From Willaertia magna (lineage: Eukaryota; Heterolobosea; Eutetramitea; Acrasida; Naegleriidae), in assembly GCA_902984215.1 (NCBI GenBank), contig CADWAF010004130.1, forward strand, positions 1-62,144: a DNA stretch of 62,144 nt, in the 5' to 3' direction. Within the stretch, counting starts at the first letter, position 1; each line of letters begins with the position of its first letter. Position numbers and translations under genes: made by a program. Under the pieces are notes generated by a model, which made no database searches, was not told where the DNA came from, and saw only the letters and a program-made list of their open reading frames with translations. Shown one piece after another: positions 30,860 to 41,242 of this stretch.

Positions 30860-31207
30860 TGGTAAACAAGGGAAATAACGCTGTTTTTTTTCTAATAGCA
30901 ACAGTTGCCAACAGTTGATGAGCTTAGGTAGATTCGAAGAAATAAAGACCGATGCATAACCATGTTTGCACAACACCTCTCCCATCATCGGATTTTCTAT
31001 TTCGGATGATGCTCTTTTTCTGTTTCAAAATATCCCACCTATTTATTAAGAAATAATGTTCGACAACAATTAGTTTGCTTCTTTAAAGTTTCATCTAACA
31101 TACAAGACCTCCATCTTGTTGTTTTTTAAAAGCGAATGAATGAATGCGGGTTGTCAAGCAGCAAAGAGAGAAGAAGTGGGAAAGGTCATTTTTTCGAAAA
31201 TTAAAAA

Positions 31208-33301
31208 ATGATTTGTTTAAAGAGAAGCATTTCACACAAGAGAAATATTAAATTTTTAAATCAAAATATAAATAATAACAATGATATAATAAAAAGAAAT
31301 TTTAATTTATTGAAATGTAATAATAATGAAGTGCAAGTAAATAATTGGTTTCCTCCTTCGGAAGAAGATGGTAAACACTTTACAACACCTATAAAATTAT
31401 ATAATAGTCTTTCTAAATCTAAAGTACCTTTCTTAATAACTAATAAACAACTACTAAAATCGGAAAGTAATTCATTACAATCACCTCCAACTATTTATTG
31501 GTATTCTTGTGGACCTACTGTTTATGATGACACTCATGTAGGTCACGCAAGAAATTATGTTTCGTTAGATATTATCCACCGTATATTACTTTATTATTTT
31601 AATTATCCAGTACAATATGTAATGAATATAACAAATGTAGATGATAAAATTTTAAAGAAAAGTAAAGAAACGAATATACCACCAATTGAGTTAGCTAATA
31701 AATATGAATTTGAATTTATTGAAGATATGAAAAGATTAGGTATTATTCAACCAACTTTATATACAAGAGTTACAGAACATATAGATGAAATAATTAAGGT
31801 TATTTCAACTATTGAAGATAATGGATTTACTTATGTCACTAAAGGTGGTGTCTATTTTGATTCTAAAAAGTTTGAAGATAGTGATCACATTAGTTCTAAA
31901 TTATCTACAAATAATAATACAAATAATGAGACACAATCCCAACAACAAGAACATGTTGAATATAAAGATGAAAAGAAAGATCCTAGAGATTTTGTGCTTT
32001 GGAAATTTATTGAAAAAGATAAAGAACCTCTTGGTTGGGAAAGTAAATGGGGATATGGAAGACCTGGTTGGCATATTGAATGTTCTGCAATGATAGATAG
32101 TGTATTCAGAAAAGAGAGTAAAGATAATATAAGTAAGGCAACTATAGATATTCATTCCGGTGGAATAGATTTAGCATTTCCACATCATAATAATGAAATT
32201 ATTCAAAGTGAAGCATGTCATCATTTAGAATATCAATCTTGTCAAAAGAATAATTGGTGTAATTATTTCTTACATGTTGGCCATTTACATATTCAAGGTT
32301 TGAAAATGTCAAAATCTTTAAAGAATTTCATTACTGTAAGAGAATTTTTGAAAAAGTATACACCAGATCAATTTAGAATATTTTGTTTACTTCATAAATA
32401 TAATCAAACTGTAGAATACAATGAACAAACAATGGAAATTGCTGTACGTTATGAAAGAAGATTAAAAGAATTTTTACATAATGTAGAGTATTTTAAGAAA
32501 GAATCAAGTAGCTCAATAAATAGAAAATGGAACAAAGAATTAACCAATTTACATGATAGATTTTTGGAAAAACAAGAGAAAATTCATAATGCAATCTGTA
32601 ATGATTTTGATACTCCAAGTATATTGAGTTATATTTCTGAAATGATAAATGAAGTAAATAATATATTCTTTACAAATAATAAAAATAATGATATCTTAGC
32701 AATAGAATTATTAGATAAAATAACTGGATATTTAACTTATTTATTTAATTTATTTGGTTGTCGCTTAGATGAATATTTATCTAATAAAAACAGTAATGGA
32801 AATACAGAGGATATAGAAACAATAGTAAATCATCCATTTACTAATAAATTATTAGAAATTTTAACTGAATTTAGATCTGATATTAGAAAAGAATGTTTAA
32901 AAAGTGAACAAAACCCAACACAAATATTACAATTAATTGATAAATTGAGGGACGAAAAGCTTAAATCCATAGGTATAAGAATAGATGACAGAGGAGAAAA
33001 GAGTACATTTAAATATGATCCATTGGTAGTTCAAGAAATGGAAAATGAAATAAAAGAAAAGAATGAAAATTTACGAAAGTTAGAACAAAAACAAAATGAA
33101 TTGAATTTTAAATTAACTATTACTCCTGAGAATTACTTTAAACAAATACCAATACATGCTGAAAAACAGTATTTTAAATATGACGAGGAAGGAGTGCCAA
33201 CTCACGACAAGGAAGGCAATGAATTATCTAAATCAGCAATTAAAAAATTAAAGAAAGAATTGGAAAAACATAAAGAATTCTTAGAAAAACATTCAAAATA
33301 G
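31208..33301 (+). CDS. CARS: Cysteinyl-tRNA synthetase
   Basis: A single-exon class I synthetase of 697 residues. The CysRS signature is full: zinc Cys in YSCGPTVYDDTHVGHARNY, which also carries the HIGH motif, GRPGWHIECSAM, zinc His/Glu in AFPHHNNEI, and the KMSKS loop in GLKMSKSLKNF. The first about 50 residues are basic and Asn-rich (MICLKRSISHKR...), which might be a mitochondrial presequence allowing one gene to serve both compartments. The last about 90 residues are charged and coiled, as in eukaryotic CysRS. No other CysRS is in the window. Confidence 0.97.
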   Translation: MICLKRSISHKRNIKFLNQNINNNNDIIKRNFNLLKCNNNEVQVNNWFPPSEEDGKHFTTPIKLYNSLSKSKVPFLITNKQLLKSESNSLQSPPTIYWYSCGPTVYDDTHVGHARNYVSLDIIHRILLYYFNYPVQYVMNITNVDDKILKKSKETNIPPIELANKYEFEFIEDMKRLGIIQPTLYTRVTEHIDEIIKVISTIEDNGFTYVTKGGVYFDSKKFEDSDHISSKLSTNNNTNNETQSQQQEHVEYKDEKKDPRDFVLWKFIEKDKEPLGWESKWGYGRPGWHIECSAMIDSVFRKESKDNISKATIDIHSGGIDLAFPHHNNEIIQSEACHHLEYQSCQKNNWCNYFLHVGHLHIQGLKMSKSLKNFITVREFLKKYTPDQFRIFCLLHKYNQTVEYNEQTMEIAVRYERRLKEFLHNVEYFKKESSSSINRKWNKELTNLHDRFLEKQEKIHNAICNDFDTPSILSYISEMINEVNNIFFTNNKNNDILAIELLDKITGYLTYLFNLFGCRLDEYLSNKNSNGNTEDIETIVNHPFTNKLLEILTEFRSDIRKECLKSEQNPTQILQLIDKLRDEKLKSIGIRIDDRGEKSTFKYDPLVVQEMENEIKEKNENLRKLEQKQNELNFKLTITPENYFKQIPIHAEKQYFKYDEEGVPTHDKEGNELSKSAIKKLKKELEKHKEFLEKHSK

Positions 33302-33412
33302 ACAATGTCATAAAGGTTGAGAAAGAATTCAATTTTTAAATTAACAGTAAGCTTATGCTAAAAATTGGAGGGAGATTTTGGTTCAAAACTAAAAATTACA
33401 AATCAAATAAAA

Positions 33413-33770
33413 ATGTCTTATCAGGTTTGTATCATCCCACCCCTTATTATCTAACAATACCAGTCTATAAACGCTAAAAAAGAAGAATTCCGAAAGTATT
33501 TAGAGAAGAATGGAGTTGTAGATTCTATTACTAAAGCACTTGTATGTCTTTATGAAGAACCAGAAAGACCACCAAATCCTCTAGAGTAAGTTAATAATAA
33601 ATTGATTAAGATTCAAACACAATATGTTTAGATACATAAAGCAATACTTAGGAGGTCCATCTTCGGAAGATCTAGAACTAATGAAACAAGAAAACGAAAA
33701 ACTAAAACAAAAAATTAAGGAACTAGAAGAAAGAAGCAACAAAGAAGACGATAAAAAAGAGGAAAAGTAA
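33413..33770 (+). CDS. MYCBP: MYCBP/AMY-1-like small coiled-coil protein (flagellar FAP174 family)
   Basis: Three exons (33413-33424, 33464-33585, 33632-33770) give only 90 residues, so no single frame shows the gene. Introns are 39 and 46 bases. The protein reads through EEFRKYLEKNGVVDSITKAL, VCLYEEPERPPNPLEYIKQY and LGGPSSEDLELMKQENEKL, matching the human MYCBP pattern (REQFRRYLEKSGVLDTLTKV, LYEEPEKP, then a leucine-zipper tail). MYCBP binds AKAP dimer-docking sites; its algal orthologue FAP174 is a flagellar central-pair protein. The first exon is just 12 bases. With BBS5 it supports a flagellated life stage. Confidence 0.92.
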
Positions 33771-33909
33771 AACTACAATAAAAATTACAACCTTAAAATG
33801 TAAAAAGAATTTGCCTCTTCAACGATTCATCTATATTCCTTTTGTATCCCAAAGGTTCAATTAAAACACCAATCTCAAACTAAAATATTAATTTATTCTT
33901 AACTAAAAA

Positions 33910-36300
33910 ATGCTTTCTCCAAGCAACCAATTTCATCATCACCATCACCACCACTCTGATGGTTTATCAAGTATACCCGATGAAAGAAAATTAAGTACTT
34001 CTAGTAGTGGATCTAATGGAAGTAATGAAAGAAAGGATAGTATATCTATTACTATCCCTCAACTTTTAACAGATTCAAATATTACCCCTAATATTTTAGT
34101 AATTGATGATGATCCTGTTACTAGAAGAACAATACAAAAATTACTTTCTAACCTAGGATATAAAAGTAAAACTGCAAGCGGAGGAAAAGAGGCTTTAAAT
34201 TTACTACTAAGAGATGAGGAAGATCCATTCCATTGTTTACTGGTAGATGTTTTAATGCCAGAAATGGATGGATTTAGTTTTATGAAAGTTTTAAAACAAG
34301 CAGTTAATAGAGAAATACCATGCATCATGATGAGCGGAAGTGAAGATCCAGAAACTGTAGCTAAATCTTTCCAATACGGAGCGGAAGATTTCTTACCTAA
34401 ACCAATCAGAGAAGAGATATTAAGAGCAAGAATTCAAGCTGTTTTAGCTTATAGGGATCGTAAAATTAAAGAAAAATTTTATATTAAAAAGATACATGAA
34501 GAACAAAGACTTAGAAATCAATTACAACATATTGAAAGAAAAAACGAAGAAGAATTGTTAGCTTTTAAACAAAAAGTAAATGAGTCAATTGAGACACCAT
34601 TACAACTAATTATGAGTACAGTAACTGATATAATGAATGGCAATTTAGATAGAGAACAAACTAAATTAGCTTTAATTTCTGTTATGAAATCTTTAAGTTC
34701 TTCTAACTTGTATAGGCCTGCTTTTTTAGATTATATGAAAACTGCGGAAATGGATGAAAACACTAGACAATGGTTGGTTGACCAATATACTAAAGGATTT
34801 GATGATTATTCTTTAAGAAAAAGGACTGATAGAAGTTCAAGTACAGATAGTAATGCATCTACTGGGTCACAAACAGCAGTTCCTAATATTACTCATAAAA
34901 ATTCTATTGTTGAGGTTTTGCCATTTGATATAGATAATTATAAACCAAGTGTTGACGTTTCAACTATGAATTATGATGCTTTTAACTTTACATATGATGA
35001 GTTAAAGATGCATGTAATTTACTTTTTTAAATCTTTAAATTTATTTGATGAATTTAATTTTAGTCCTTATAAATTATGGAATTTTATTGGAGAATTAAGA
35101 AAGAAATATAGAATGAATTATTATCATAATTTTAGACATTGTTGTGATGTCACACAATTTATTTACATGTTTTTAAATTCAGAAAAGATTTCAACATTTT
35201 TATCTCCAGTTGAGAAATTTGCAATGCTTGTTTCAGGATTATGTCATGATATTGATCATCCTGGTGTAAATAATAATTTTTTAGTAATGACTGAAGATGA
35301 ATTGGCATATAGATATAATGATAAAAGTGTTTTAGAGAATTACCATGCATGTTCTGGATTTAGAACAATGTTAAAAGAAAGTTATAATATTTTAGAAGGA
35401 ATGACAGAAGAACAATATAGAGAATTCAGAAAAATTATGATAAATACTATATTAGCAACAGATATGTCTAATCACTTTTCTATTTTATCATTCTTTGAGT
35501 CAAGAATTGGAACAGGTAGATTATCAAATGAAAATCAAGAAGATAGAATAATATTAATGAAAATGTTAATGAAATGTTCTGATATAAGTAATATGAGTAG
35601 ACCTTTTGAAATTGCAAAGAAATGGGCATGTGCTTGCATTCATGAATTCTTTAACCAAGGTGATTTAGAAAGAAAGAAAGGATTACCAATTAGTCCTTTA
35701 ATGGATAGATACACTTTGGATTTCCCTAAATCTCAAATTGATTTTGGTAATTTTATTGTTTCTCCACTATTTAAACAATTAGCTATTGCTTATAAAGAAT
35801 TAGTGCCTTTATATGAGACTGTATTAAATAACATTAATCAGTGGAAACAATTATTTGATGAAGAACAACAAAAGCATATAACATATTCTCCTTTCCCTTT
35901 TGAAGTGTGTGAGGGATCTGTAATATTTAATGATACTTTAGTTGTTAAACCTAAGGAAGTAATTATGGAAGAAATTACGAAAAGTATAGATAGTAATCCA
36001 CCAAAAGAACAAGAAGTACCTAAACAACCATCAGAACCTATAGTGGTAGCCTCTTCTTCTTCTACTTCTGTTAAGGATGCTACACCTACAATATCAGCAT
36101 CTCCTACAACTAATGAATCTCCAACAAGCACTACTTCTAATGCATCAAGTATTAGTAGTAAATCTAGTAATTCTATTGAAAAGATTAGTCCCTTAACAAG
36201 GTTAGACAAAATGGACGGTGATAATTTGCCAATAGTCAACTTAATAATTCCTTTGATTATTTTAATTATTTCTGTGATTATTTACTTTTTATTTGCATAA
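33910..36300 (+). CDS. RegA-like receiver-cAMP phosphodiesterase with C-terminal membrane anchor
   Basis: A single-exon protein of 796 residues, near Dictyostelium RegA in length. Residues of about 60-180 form a response-regulator receiver: the acidic pocket D66-D68, phospho-acceptor D113 in LLVDVLMP, the MMSGS switch, and K164 in FLPKPI. Residues of about 380-640 form a class I PDE catalytic domain: YYHNFRHCCDV, CHDIDHPGVNN, KCSDISN and the glutamine region KSQIDFGNFIV. The expected action is phosphorelay-controlled breakdown of cAMP. The last about 24 residues (LPIVNLIIPLIILIISVIIY) are a hydrophobic tail anchor. A His-run follows the start. Confidence 0.93.
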   Translation: MLSPSNQFHHHHHHHSDGLSSIPDERKLSTSSSGSNGSNERKDSISITIPQLLTDSNITPNILVIDDDPVTRRTIQKLLSNLGYKSKTASGGKEALNLLLRDEEDPFHCLLVDVLMPEMDGFSFMKVLKQAVNREIPCIMMSGSEDPETVAKSFQYGAEDFLPKPIREEILRARIQAVLAYRDRKIKEKFYIKKIHEEQRLRNQLQHIERKNEEELLAFKQKVNESIETPLQLIMSTVTDIMNGNLDREQTKLALISVMKSLSSSNLYRPAFLDYMKTAEMDENTRQWLVDQYTKGFDDYSLRKRTDRSSSTDSNASTGSQTAVPNITHKNSIVEVLPFDIDNYKPSVDVSTMNYDAFNFTYDELKMHVIYFFKSLNLFDEFNFSPYKLWNFIGELRKKYRMNYYHNFRHCCDVTQFIYMFLNSEKISTFLSPVEKFAMLVSGLCHDIDHPGVNNNFLVMTEDELAYRYNDKSVLENYHACSGFRTMLKESYNILEGMTEEQYREFRKIMINTILATDMSNHFSILSFFESRIGTGRLSNENQEDRIILMKMLMKCSDISNMSRPFEIAKKWACACIHEFFNQGDLERKKGLPISPLMDRYTLDFPKSQIDFGNFIVSPLFKQLAIAYKELVPLYETVLNNINQWKQLFDEEQQKHITYSPFPFEVCEGSVIFNDTLVVKPKEVIMEEITKSIDSNPPKEQEVPKQPSEPIVVASSSSTSVKDATPTISASPTTNESPTSTTSNASSISSKSSNSIEKISPLTRLDKMDGDNLPIVNLIIPLIILIISVIIYFLFA

Positions 36301-36423
36301 ATGTATAGAAATAAAACAAACTAACTTTGAATATCTTTTATGTATCTCACAAGTGACTTTTGAAAATCTTTTGATTGCCAATTAATCTTAACGTCTTTAT
36401 GAACTTTTTTAAAGAACTAAAAA

Positions 36424-37941
36424 ATGGGAAACAAACAAGCATTAAGATCTCGCAGTGACAATAGAGATGAAATGTATAACGATTATAACGTTGAAGAGGA
36501 AGTTAATAATTTAAATGACAATTTCATTTCAGTGGAAATTATTCCAACACCTTCTTCTACTAAATTTACCAGTGTCACAATTCGTAACGTTTTTAGTGGT
36601 TATTTAGGTGAATGTGACAAATCAAAAGAACAGAAAGAAGAAATATTAAAACAACAATATAAAAGTTTTATTTTATATATGCAAGCACCTCAATTTAAAA
36701 TAATTGAAAATTTAAATATTAAAGTTAAAGATATTTGTTGTTTTAATAGAGGAATAATTATTTTAGATATATTTGGATCAGTTTATTATTTATCTACTCC
36801 AAATTATTTAAATATTCCTAAATTAAATAATGATGAACAATTTTATAAATTAAATTTAATTGAAAATAATGAAAATGCATTTGTTGAAATGATTTTTGGA
36901 GGAATTGGTTCTGAATTTACTTTATTTACAAGTTAAGTATTTTTATTAAAATATTAAAATAATTAAAATATTAAAATAATTAAAATATTAAAATAGAAAA
37001 TAGAATAGTATATCATTTCTGTGACAATAGAATTATAAAAATGTCATTAAAAACAAAGAGAAAAATTATTGACATGTCATTCTTTAATTGTAGAACATTA
37101 TTTTTAACAAATAACCAAGAATTGTATGAAGTGACAACTGATAATGATGGTAAGTTAATTATTAAAGTATTTAAAAAACTAAATATAAAAAAGATGATGA
37201 TTATACTGAAATAATTACAAAACATAATATTTCTAATATTCCATCAAAAATTAAAAGAATATATGTATGTCACAGTAATATGTATGCTTTAACTGAAAAT
37301 GGTAATTTATTTACACAAGGTGAAAAAACAATGAGTGTAAGTATTTTACAATTATTTTTTTTACAATTTATTTACAATTTATAAAAGGGAAGATATTATC
37401 CTAATGAAATTTATGATAATAATTTTCAAATAATTAAAAATGTTAAAAATATAAATGACATTTATTTAACAAATTTATGGGTCATGTTAAAAACAAAAGA
37501 AAATTTATTTTACGTTTTTGGAGATATAAAAGATTATTTTGGAAATTTTTCAAATACAAAAATTCCAATATTATTAACACAATTAATATCATTAAATGTA
37601 ATTGATATAATGTGTGGACGTTCAAGTATTATTTTAAAAACAAGTAAGTATTTGTTTTAAATTATATTTTTTTAATTTTTGTAAAAGGTGATGGTAAACT
37701 TTATGGTTGTGGAAGAAATAGTTGGTTAGAACAAACTTTAGATAGTTCTTTAACAGAAATTAATTTAAAAGAATATATTGAACATGAAAATTTAGTTTTT
37801 TCTTCTAAATATATTAATAATTTACACTTTTGTTCTTCTCTAACTGTTCAATTATTTTATGTAATTCAAGAAGAAAAACCAATTGAAATTATTTTTAACA
37901 TTGTAAATTATAAATTTTATGATATTACCATTCAATTTTAA
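36424..37941 (+). CDS. Five-exon RCC1-like repeat protein
   Basis: Exons 36424-36931, 36997-37149, 37194-37336, 37388-37643 and 37688-37941 (introns 65, 44, 51 and 44 bases) keep one frame and give 437 residues. Blades are degenerate: VKDICCFNRGIIILDIFGSVYYL, FFNCRTLFLTNNQELYEV, YVCHSNMYALTENGNLFTQG, and MCGRSSIILKTSDGKLYGCG. The last joins exons 4 and 5. The N-terminus MGNKQALR fits N-myristoylation. Intron 1 uses an unusual GTTAAG donor because TAA follows at once in frame; its acceptor at 36995-36996 is the one that restores phase. It is a paralogue-type relative of the RCC1 gene at 10435-11592. No partner is known. Confidence 0.72.
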
Positions 37942-38062
37942 TAAAATTCATCTAAGCTCATGAGCCCCTTAATAAACAATAGTATCATGTTGTGTAGTAA
38001 TAATTGTTGTTGTAATAAATTTAAAAAAAATAAAAATCGGAAAAAAAAAAAATTGTTCCAAA

Positions 38063-39442
38063 ATGTTTTCTTCACTTTTAGAATCAAAACGTAAATTAGT
38101 TGAAAGTTTTGAACATCTTATTCTTAAACATAAAAATCATATAGAGATTATTAAATCTATTGGTTATATGTTATATCTACAAAACACTACACATATCCAT
38201 CATTCTCAAGAAACACTTTCCGATCAATCAACAACAATTACTAACAATAACAATAACAACACAATAACAGATAATAACAAATTAAATGATCCAACAAGTT
38301 TATTAACAAATTTATCTTCATTATATGTCACTTCTTCTTCTTCATTTATATTTTTAGAAGAATTGTTTTTAACAGAAAAGATTTCAACAATTATTCATTT
38401 AATTGGATGGTATCAAAATTATTTAAATGATAAATATAAATTAAATAAAAATAATGAAATTCAAAATGATAATAGATTTAAATATTTTTATAAAATTGGT
38501 AATTTTATTAAATTATTTGAATGTTGTATTTTATTAATTGAAATTATTTTAAAAAAGAAATTTACAAATAATAATAATAAATTTTTAAAAAATAATTATT
38601 TTAAAATATTATTTATTATTGAATTTATTTTATTTTCATTTAAAATAATTGCAATATTTAAATCAAATACAAATATACCAATCTTTTTAAATCAATTACC
38701 TTCAGATGAAGAAACTTTACAACATCCAATGTCAATGTTCTTACCTCAATCAATGTTACCTAAAATTAATCCATTTGAAAGAGAACGTGATTATTTAAAT
38801 AATTTTAATAATTTAAATAATAATAAAGAAGAAGAATTAAAAGAAATTACATTTAAAAATCAAAAAGTAGGAAAGAAAAGTGGAAAAGCAATTCCTTCAT
38901 TTGATGAATTAGAAAGTATAAGTTCTTCTTTTAAAGGAAATCAAAATAATAAAATAAATAATAATGAACAATTTATAATTTTATTATCAGAATATAAAAA
39001 AGAAATGAAATATTCAAAAGGTAGAATTTTATTATATTTATTTGAAATTATTTATTCTTTAAAACCAATGATTTATATTTATTTATTATCTAAATATGGA
39101 ATGAAAGATTGGAAACCTTTTTTAATTTCATTATTTATAGAAATATTAACTTTATATTTAATGAAATTAACATTAAAAATAATTGAAAAAGAACAAGAAT
39201 TAAATAAATATCCAAATGCAGTTGGTAAAACAGTTCATGATGAAATGAAAAGAAGATTTTCAAATTTAACTTTTTATTTCTATAAAAGTCCATTATTTGA
39301 TAAAGTGATGGATAAGATTTTAAAGAATATTTTATTACCAATATTAAAGAGAATACCTTTATTAGGTGGTTGGATTGGTGGTTATATTGAATATATGTTA
39401 ATGATACAAGAATTTTATTTTTATTCTAATCCAATCGTTTAA
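38063..39442 (+). CDS. PEX16: Peroxisomal membrane biogenesis protein PEX16
   Basis: A single-exon protein of 459 residues. It is an integral peroxisomal membrane protein that, with PEX3 and PEX19, inserts other membrane proteins. The C-terminal half carries the family pattern: KPMIYIYLLSKYGMKDWKPF, the long helix LISLFIEILTLYLM, FYFYKSPLFDKVMDKIL, and IPLLGGWIGGYIEYM ending in IQEFYFYSNP. The N-terminal domain (about 15-175) has the expected helices, interrupted by an Asn/Thr-rich insertion near 50-80. It is longer than human PEX16 (336) through low-complexity inserts. Together with the SKL-ending oxidase it shows that peroxisomes are present. Confidence 0.88.
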   Translation: MFSSLLESKRKLVESFEHLILKHKNHIEIIKSIGYMLYLQNTTHIHHSQETLSDQSTTITNNNNNNTITDNNKLNDPTSLLTNLSSLYVTSSSSFIFLEELFLTEKISTIIHLIGWYQNYLNDKYKLNKNNEIQNDNRFKYFYKIGNFIKLFECCILLIEIILKKKFTNNNNKFLKNNYFKILFIIEFILFSFKIIAIFKSNTNIPIFLNQLPSDEETLQHPMSMFLPQSMLPKINPFERERDYLNNFNNLNNNKEEELKEITFKNQKVGKKSGKAIPSFDELESISSSFKGNQNNKINNNEQFIILLSEYKKEMKYSKGRILLYLFEIIYSLKPMIYIYLLSKYGMKDWKPFLISLFIEILTLYLMKLTLKIIEKEQELNKYPNAVGKTVHDEMKRRFSNLTFYFYKSPLFDKVMDKILKNILLPILKRIPLLGGWIGGYIEYMLMIQEFYFYSNPIV

Positions 39443-39508
39443 TTTGTAAATTCTTTACAAAAAATAAAAAAATACACTTTCATCATATTAATAATTAATT
39501 AATAAGAA

Positions 39509-39733
39509 ATGGCAATCGGAAAGATTATTCAAAGACCAGGTAGTAGTAATGCAGCATCTAGTGTAGCTAAAAGTGGTAAGATGGGTTTCTTACGTTTAAC
39601 TTATGTTTCACTTTTAAGCTTCGGAAGTTTATTATTTGGTGCTGATGTTGCTCATCGCTATTTTAAACCAGACACCACTTTAACAATTGATTTAGATGCT
39701 TTTAAACCTAGAATTAAACAAGATGATAATTAA
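39509..39733 (+). CDS. UQCC6: Brawnin/UQCC6-like mitochondrial micropeptide
   Basis: A 74-residue single-exon protein. After a short basic N-terminus comes one hydrophobic helix (about 29-46), running directly into GADVAHRYFKPDTTL. Human Brawnin (UQCC6/C12orf73, 71 residues) has the same layout: a single helix, then GAEVVHRYYRPDLT. Brawnin sits in the inner mitochondrial membrane and is needed to assemble respiratory complex III. The match is in order, spacing and the (A/V)HRYxxPD core. The C-terminal tail is short and charged in both. Expression and location are inferred. Genes of this size are easily missed. Confidence 0.75.
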   Translation: MAIGKIIQRPGSSNAASSVAKSGKMGFLRLTYVSLLSFGSLLFGADVAHRYFKPDTTLTIDLDAFKPRIKQDDN

Positions 39734-39768
39734 CGGAAAATAAATATTTAATAAATAGAAATACAATA

Positions 39769-41099
39769 TTAAATTAAATTAGCGGTATTTAAATTACCAA
39801 TTAAAATAGTACTTTTAACATCTTCAAAAACTTTTTTAATATTATCAGTATCTGTAGCAACTGTCACATGTTCAAAAAATTGACGTTTCTTTTTAACATT
39901 GTTATTTAATTGATTTAAAGTATTTTGATTCATTCTTGAAACTTTTCTTAAACCTGAACCTATTGGTTGAGTAATATTTCCACTTTCTCTTAATTGAAAT
40001 TGTTTCTTTATATGTTCTAATGCTGATTTATAATTACAACCACCATTGTAATCTTTAAAACATATCTTTAAATCTGTAGTTTTAATTTTTTCTTGAAATA
40101 AATCATTCTTATTATAAAACATTATAATTGGTGTATTTCTGAAATAACGTGATTGACTTATCTCTAAAAATAAATTTAATGATTCTTCCATTCTATTCAT
40201 TGTTTCATCTTCAAATAATGTTTGATCATATTCACTTAAACTTGTTACAAAAACTATTTTAAATAATTATTGTAAATAATATTAGTATTGACAATACTTA
40301 CTAATTGCTGTAACGTCATCAAATACGTGAATCCATTTTCTACGTTCATTACGTTGTCCCTATATTTAATCATTATTATTTAATTAATTAAATTAAATTA
40401 AACTTACGCCAACATCAATCATTTTAAAAGGATAATATTTATCTGCAATAAAATCTTGAGTTACAATACCAACAGTCTTTTGTCTTGAACGTAATACATC
40501 TAATTGATTTGGAATATAATCTTTATCTGAAATTCTAATAACATCATTTAAATAATTTTCAATATTATCTCCTAATTGAAATTTATTTCTTTCTTTAAAA
40601 GTTTTTTGGATCATTTTATCTTTCCATAAATTAAATATAGTTTTACCTAATTCAGGTGTTAATAATTGATTTGAATTATTTACAATAGTTAAACTTGACA
40701 TATTTCTAATTTGTTCAGCTGTAAATTTATTTTCTAAATTTTCATAATGATTTATATCATCATCATCATCATGATTAGTGACAGGAAATAAAATATCTTT
40801 TTGTGTTACAAGAACTTTTATACCTTGTAAAATGTTATCTTTAATAACTTCTTTGTATCTTATACATTCTTCACTTGTATAAGGATTTTTATTAATAATT
40901 TTCATTTGTTTAAATATTGTTGATTTCCCACTTTTTTGACACGTTAATTAAAAAAAAAAAGAATTGAAACAAACCTTTCACCAGCTCCTAATAATAAAAG
41001 TTTTTTAGTTTTATGTTCTTCTTCTATTTGTTGGCTTAGTTTTACAGTGATATTATCGGATTTCACTTGTTCTTCGCTCTTATTTCCACCACAAACCAT
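39769..41099 (-). CDS. Heterotrimeric G protein alpha subunit
   Basis: Four exons (40975-41099, 40408-40930, 40302-40359, 39769-40253), with introns of 44, 48 and 48 bases, give 396 residues. All guanine-binding boxes are present after splicing: GAGESGKST across exons 1 and 2, the switch I Arg in VLRSRQKTVGI, DVGGQRNERRKW across exons 2 and 3, YNKND, and TVATDT (TCAT-like). The helical domain lies between the P-loop and switch I. The N-terminus is MVCGGNKS, without Gly at position 2, so N-myristoylation is not expected; Cys3 may be palmitoylated. The tail TANLI lacks the pertussis-toxin-type Cys. Two RGS proteins in the window are potential regulators. Confidence 0.93.
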
Positions 41100-41242
41100 T
41101 TCTATTGACACTTGCAATCTATTTTTTTTTGATTTTCATTTGAATTGACCCTTGACATTTGACACTATGATCACCCAACAGCTCTAGAAAAGTTTATCAC
41201 GAGTAGATATTTTAAAAACAGAGATAATTTATTTAAAATAAT

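Noticed and set aside
33910..33960. Engineered His tag at the phosphodiesterase start
   Set aside because: The His run is within ordinary host sequence with no vector context; homopolymer runs are common in such genomes.
36424..36936. RCC1-like pseudogene ending at 36936
   Set aside because: Four phase-consistent introns extend it to 437 residues with RCC1-like blades downstream.
37013..37225. Hydrophobic antisense frame
   Set aside because: Lies opposite exons 2-3 and introns of the RCC1-like gene; low-complexity composition.
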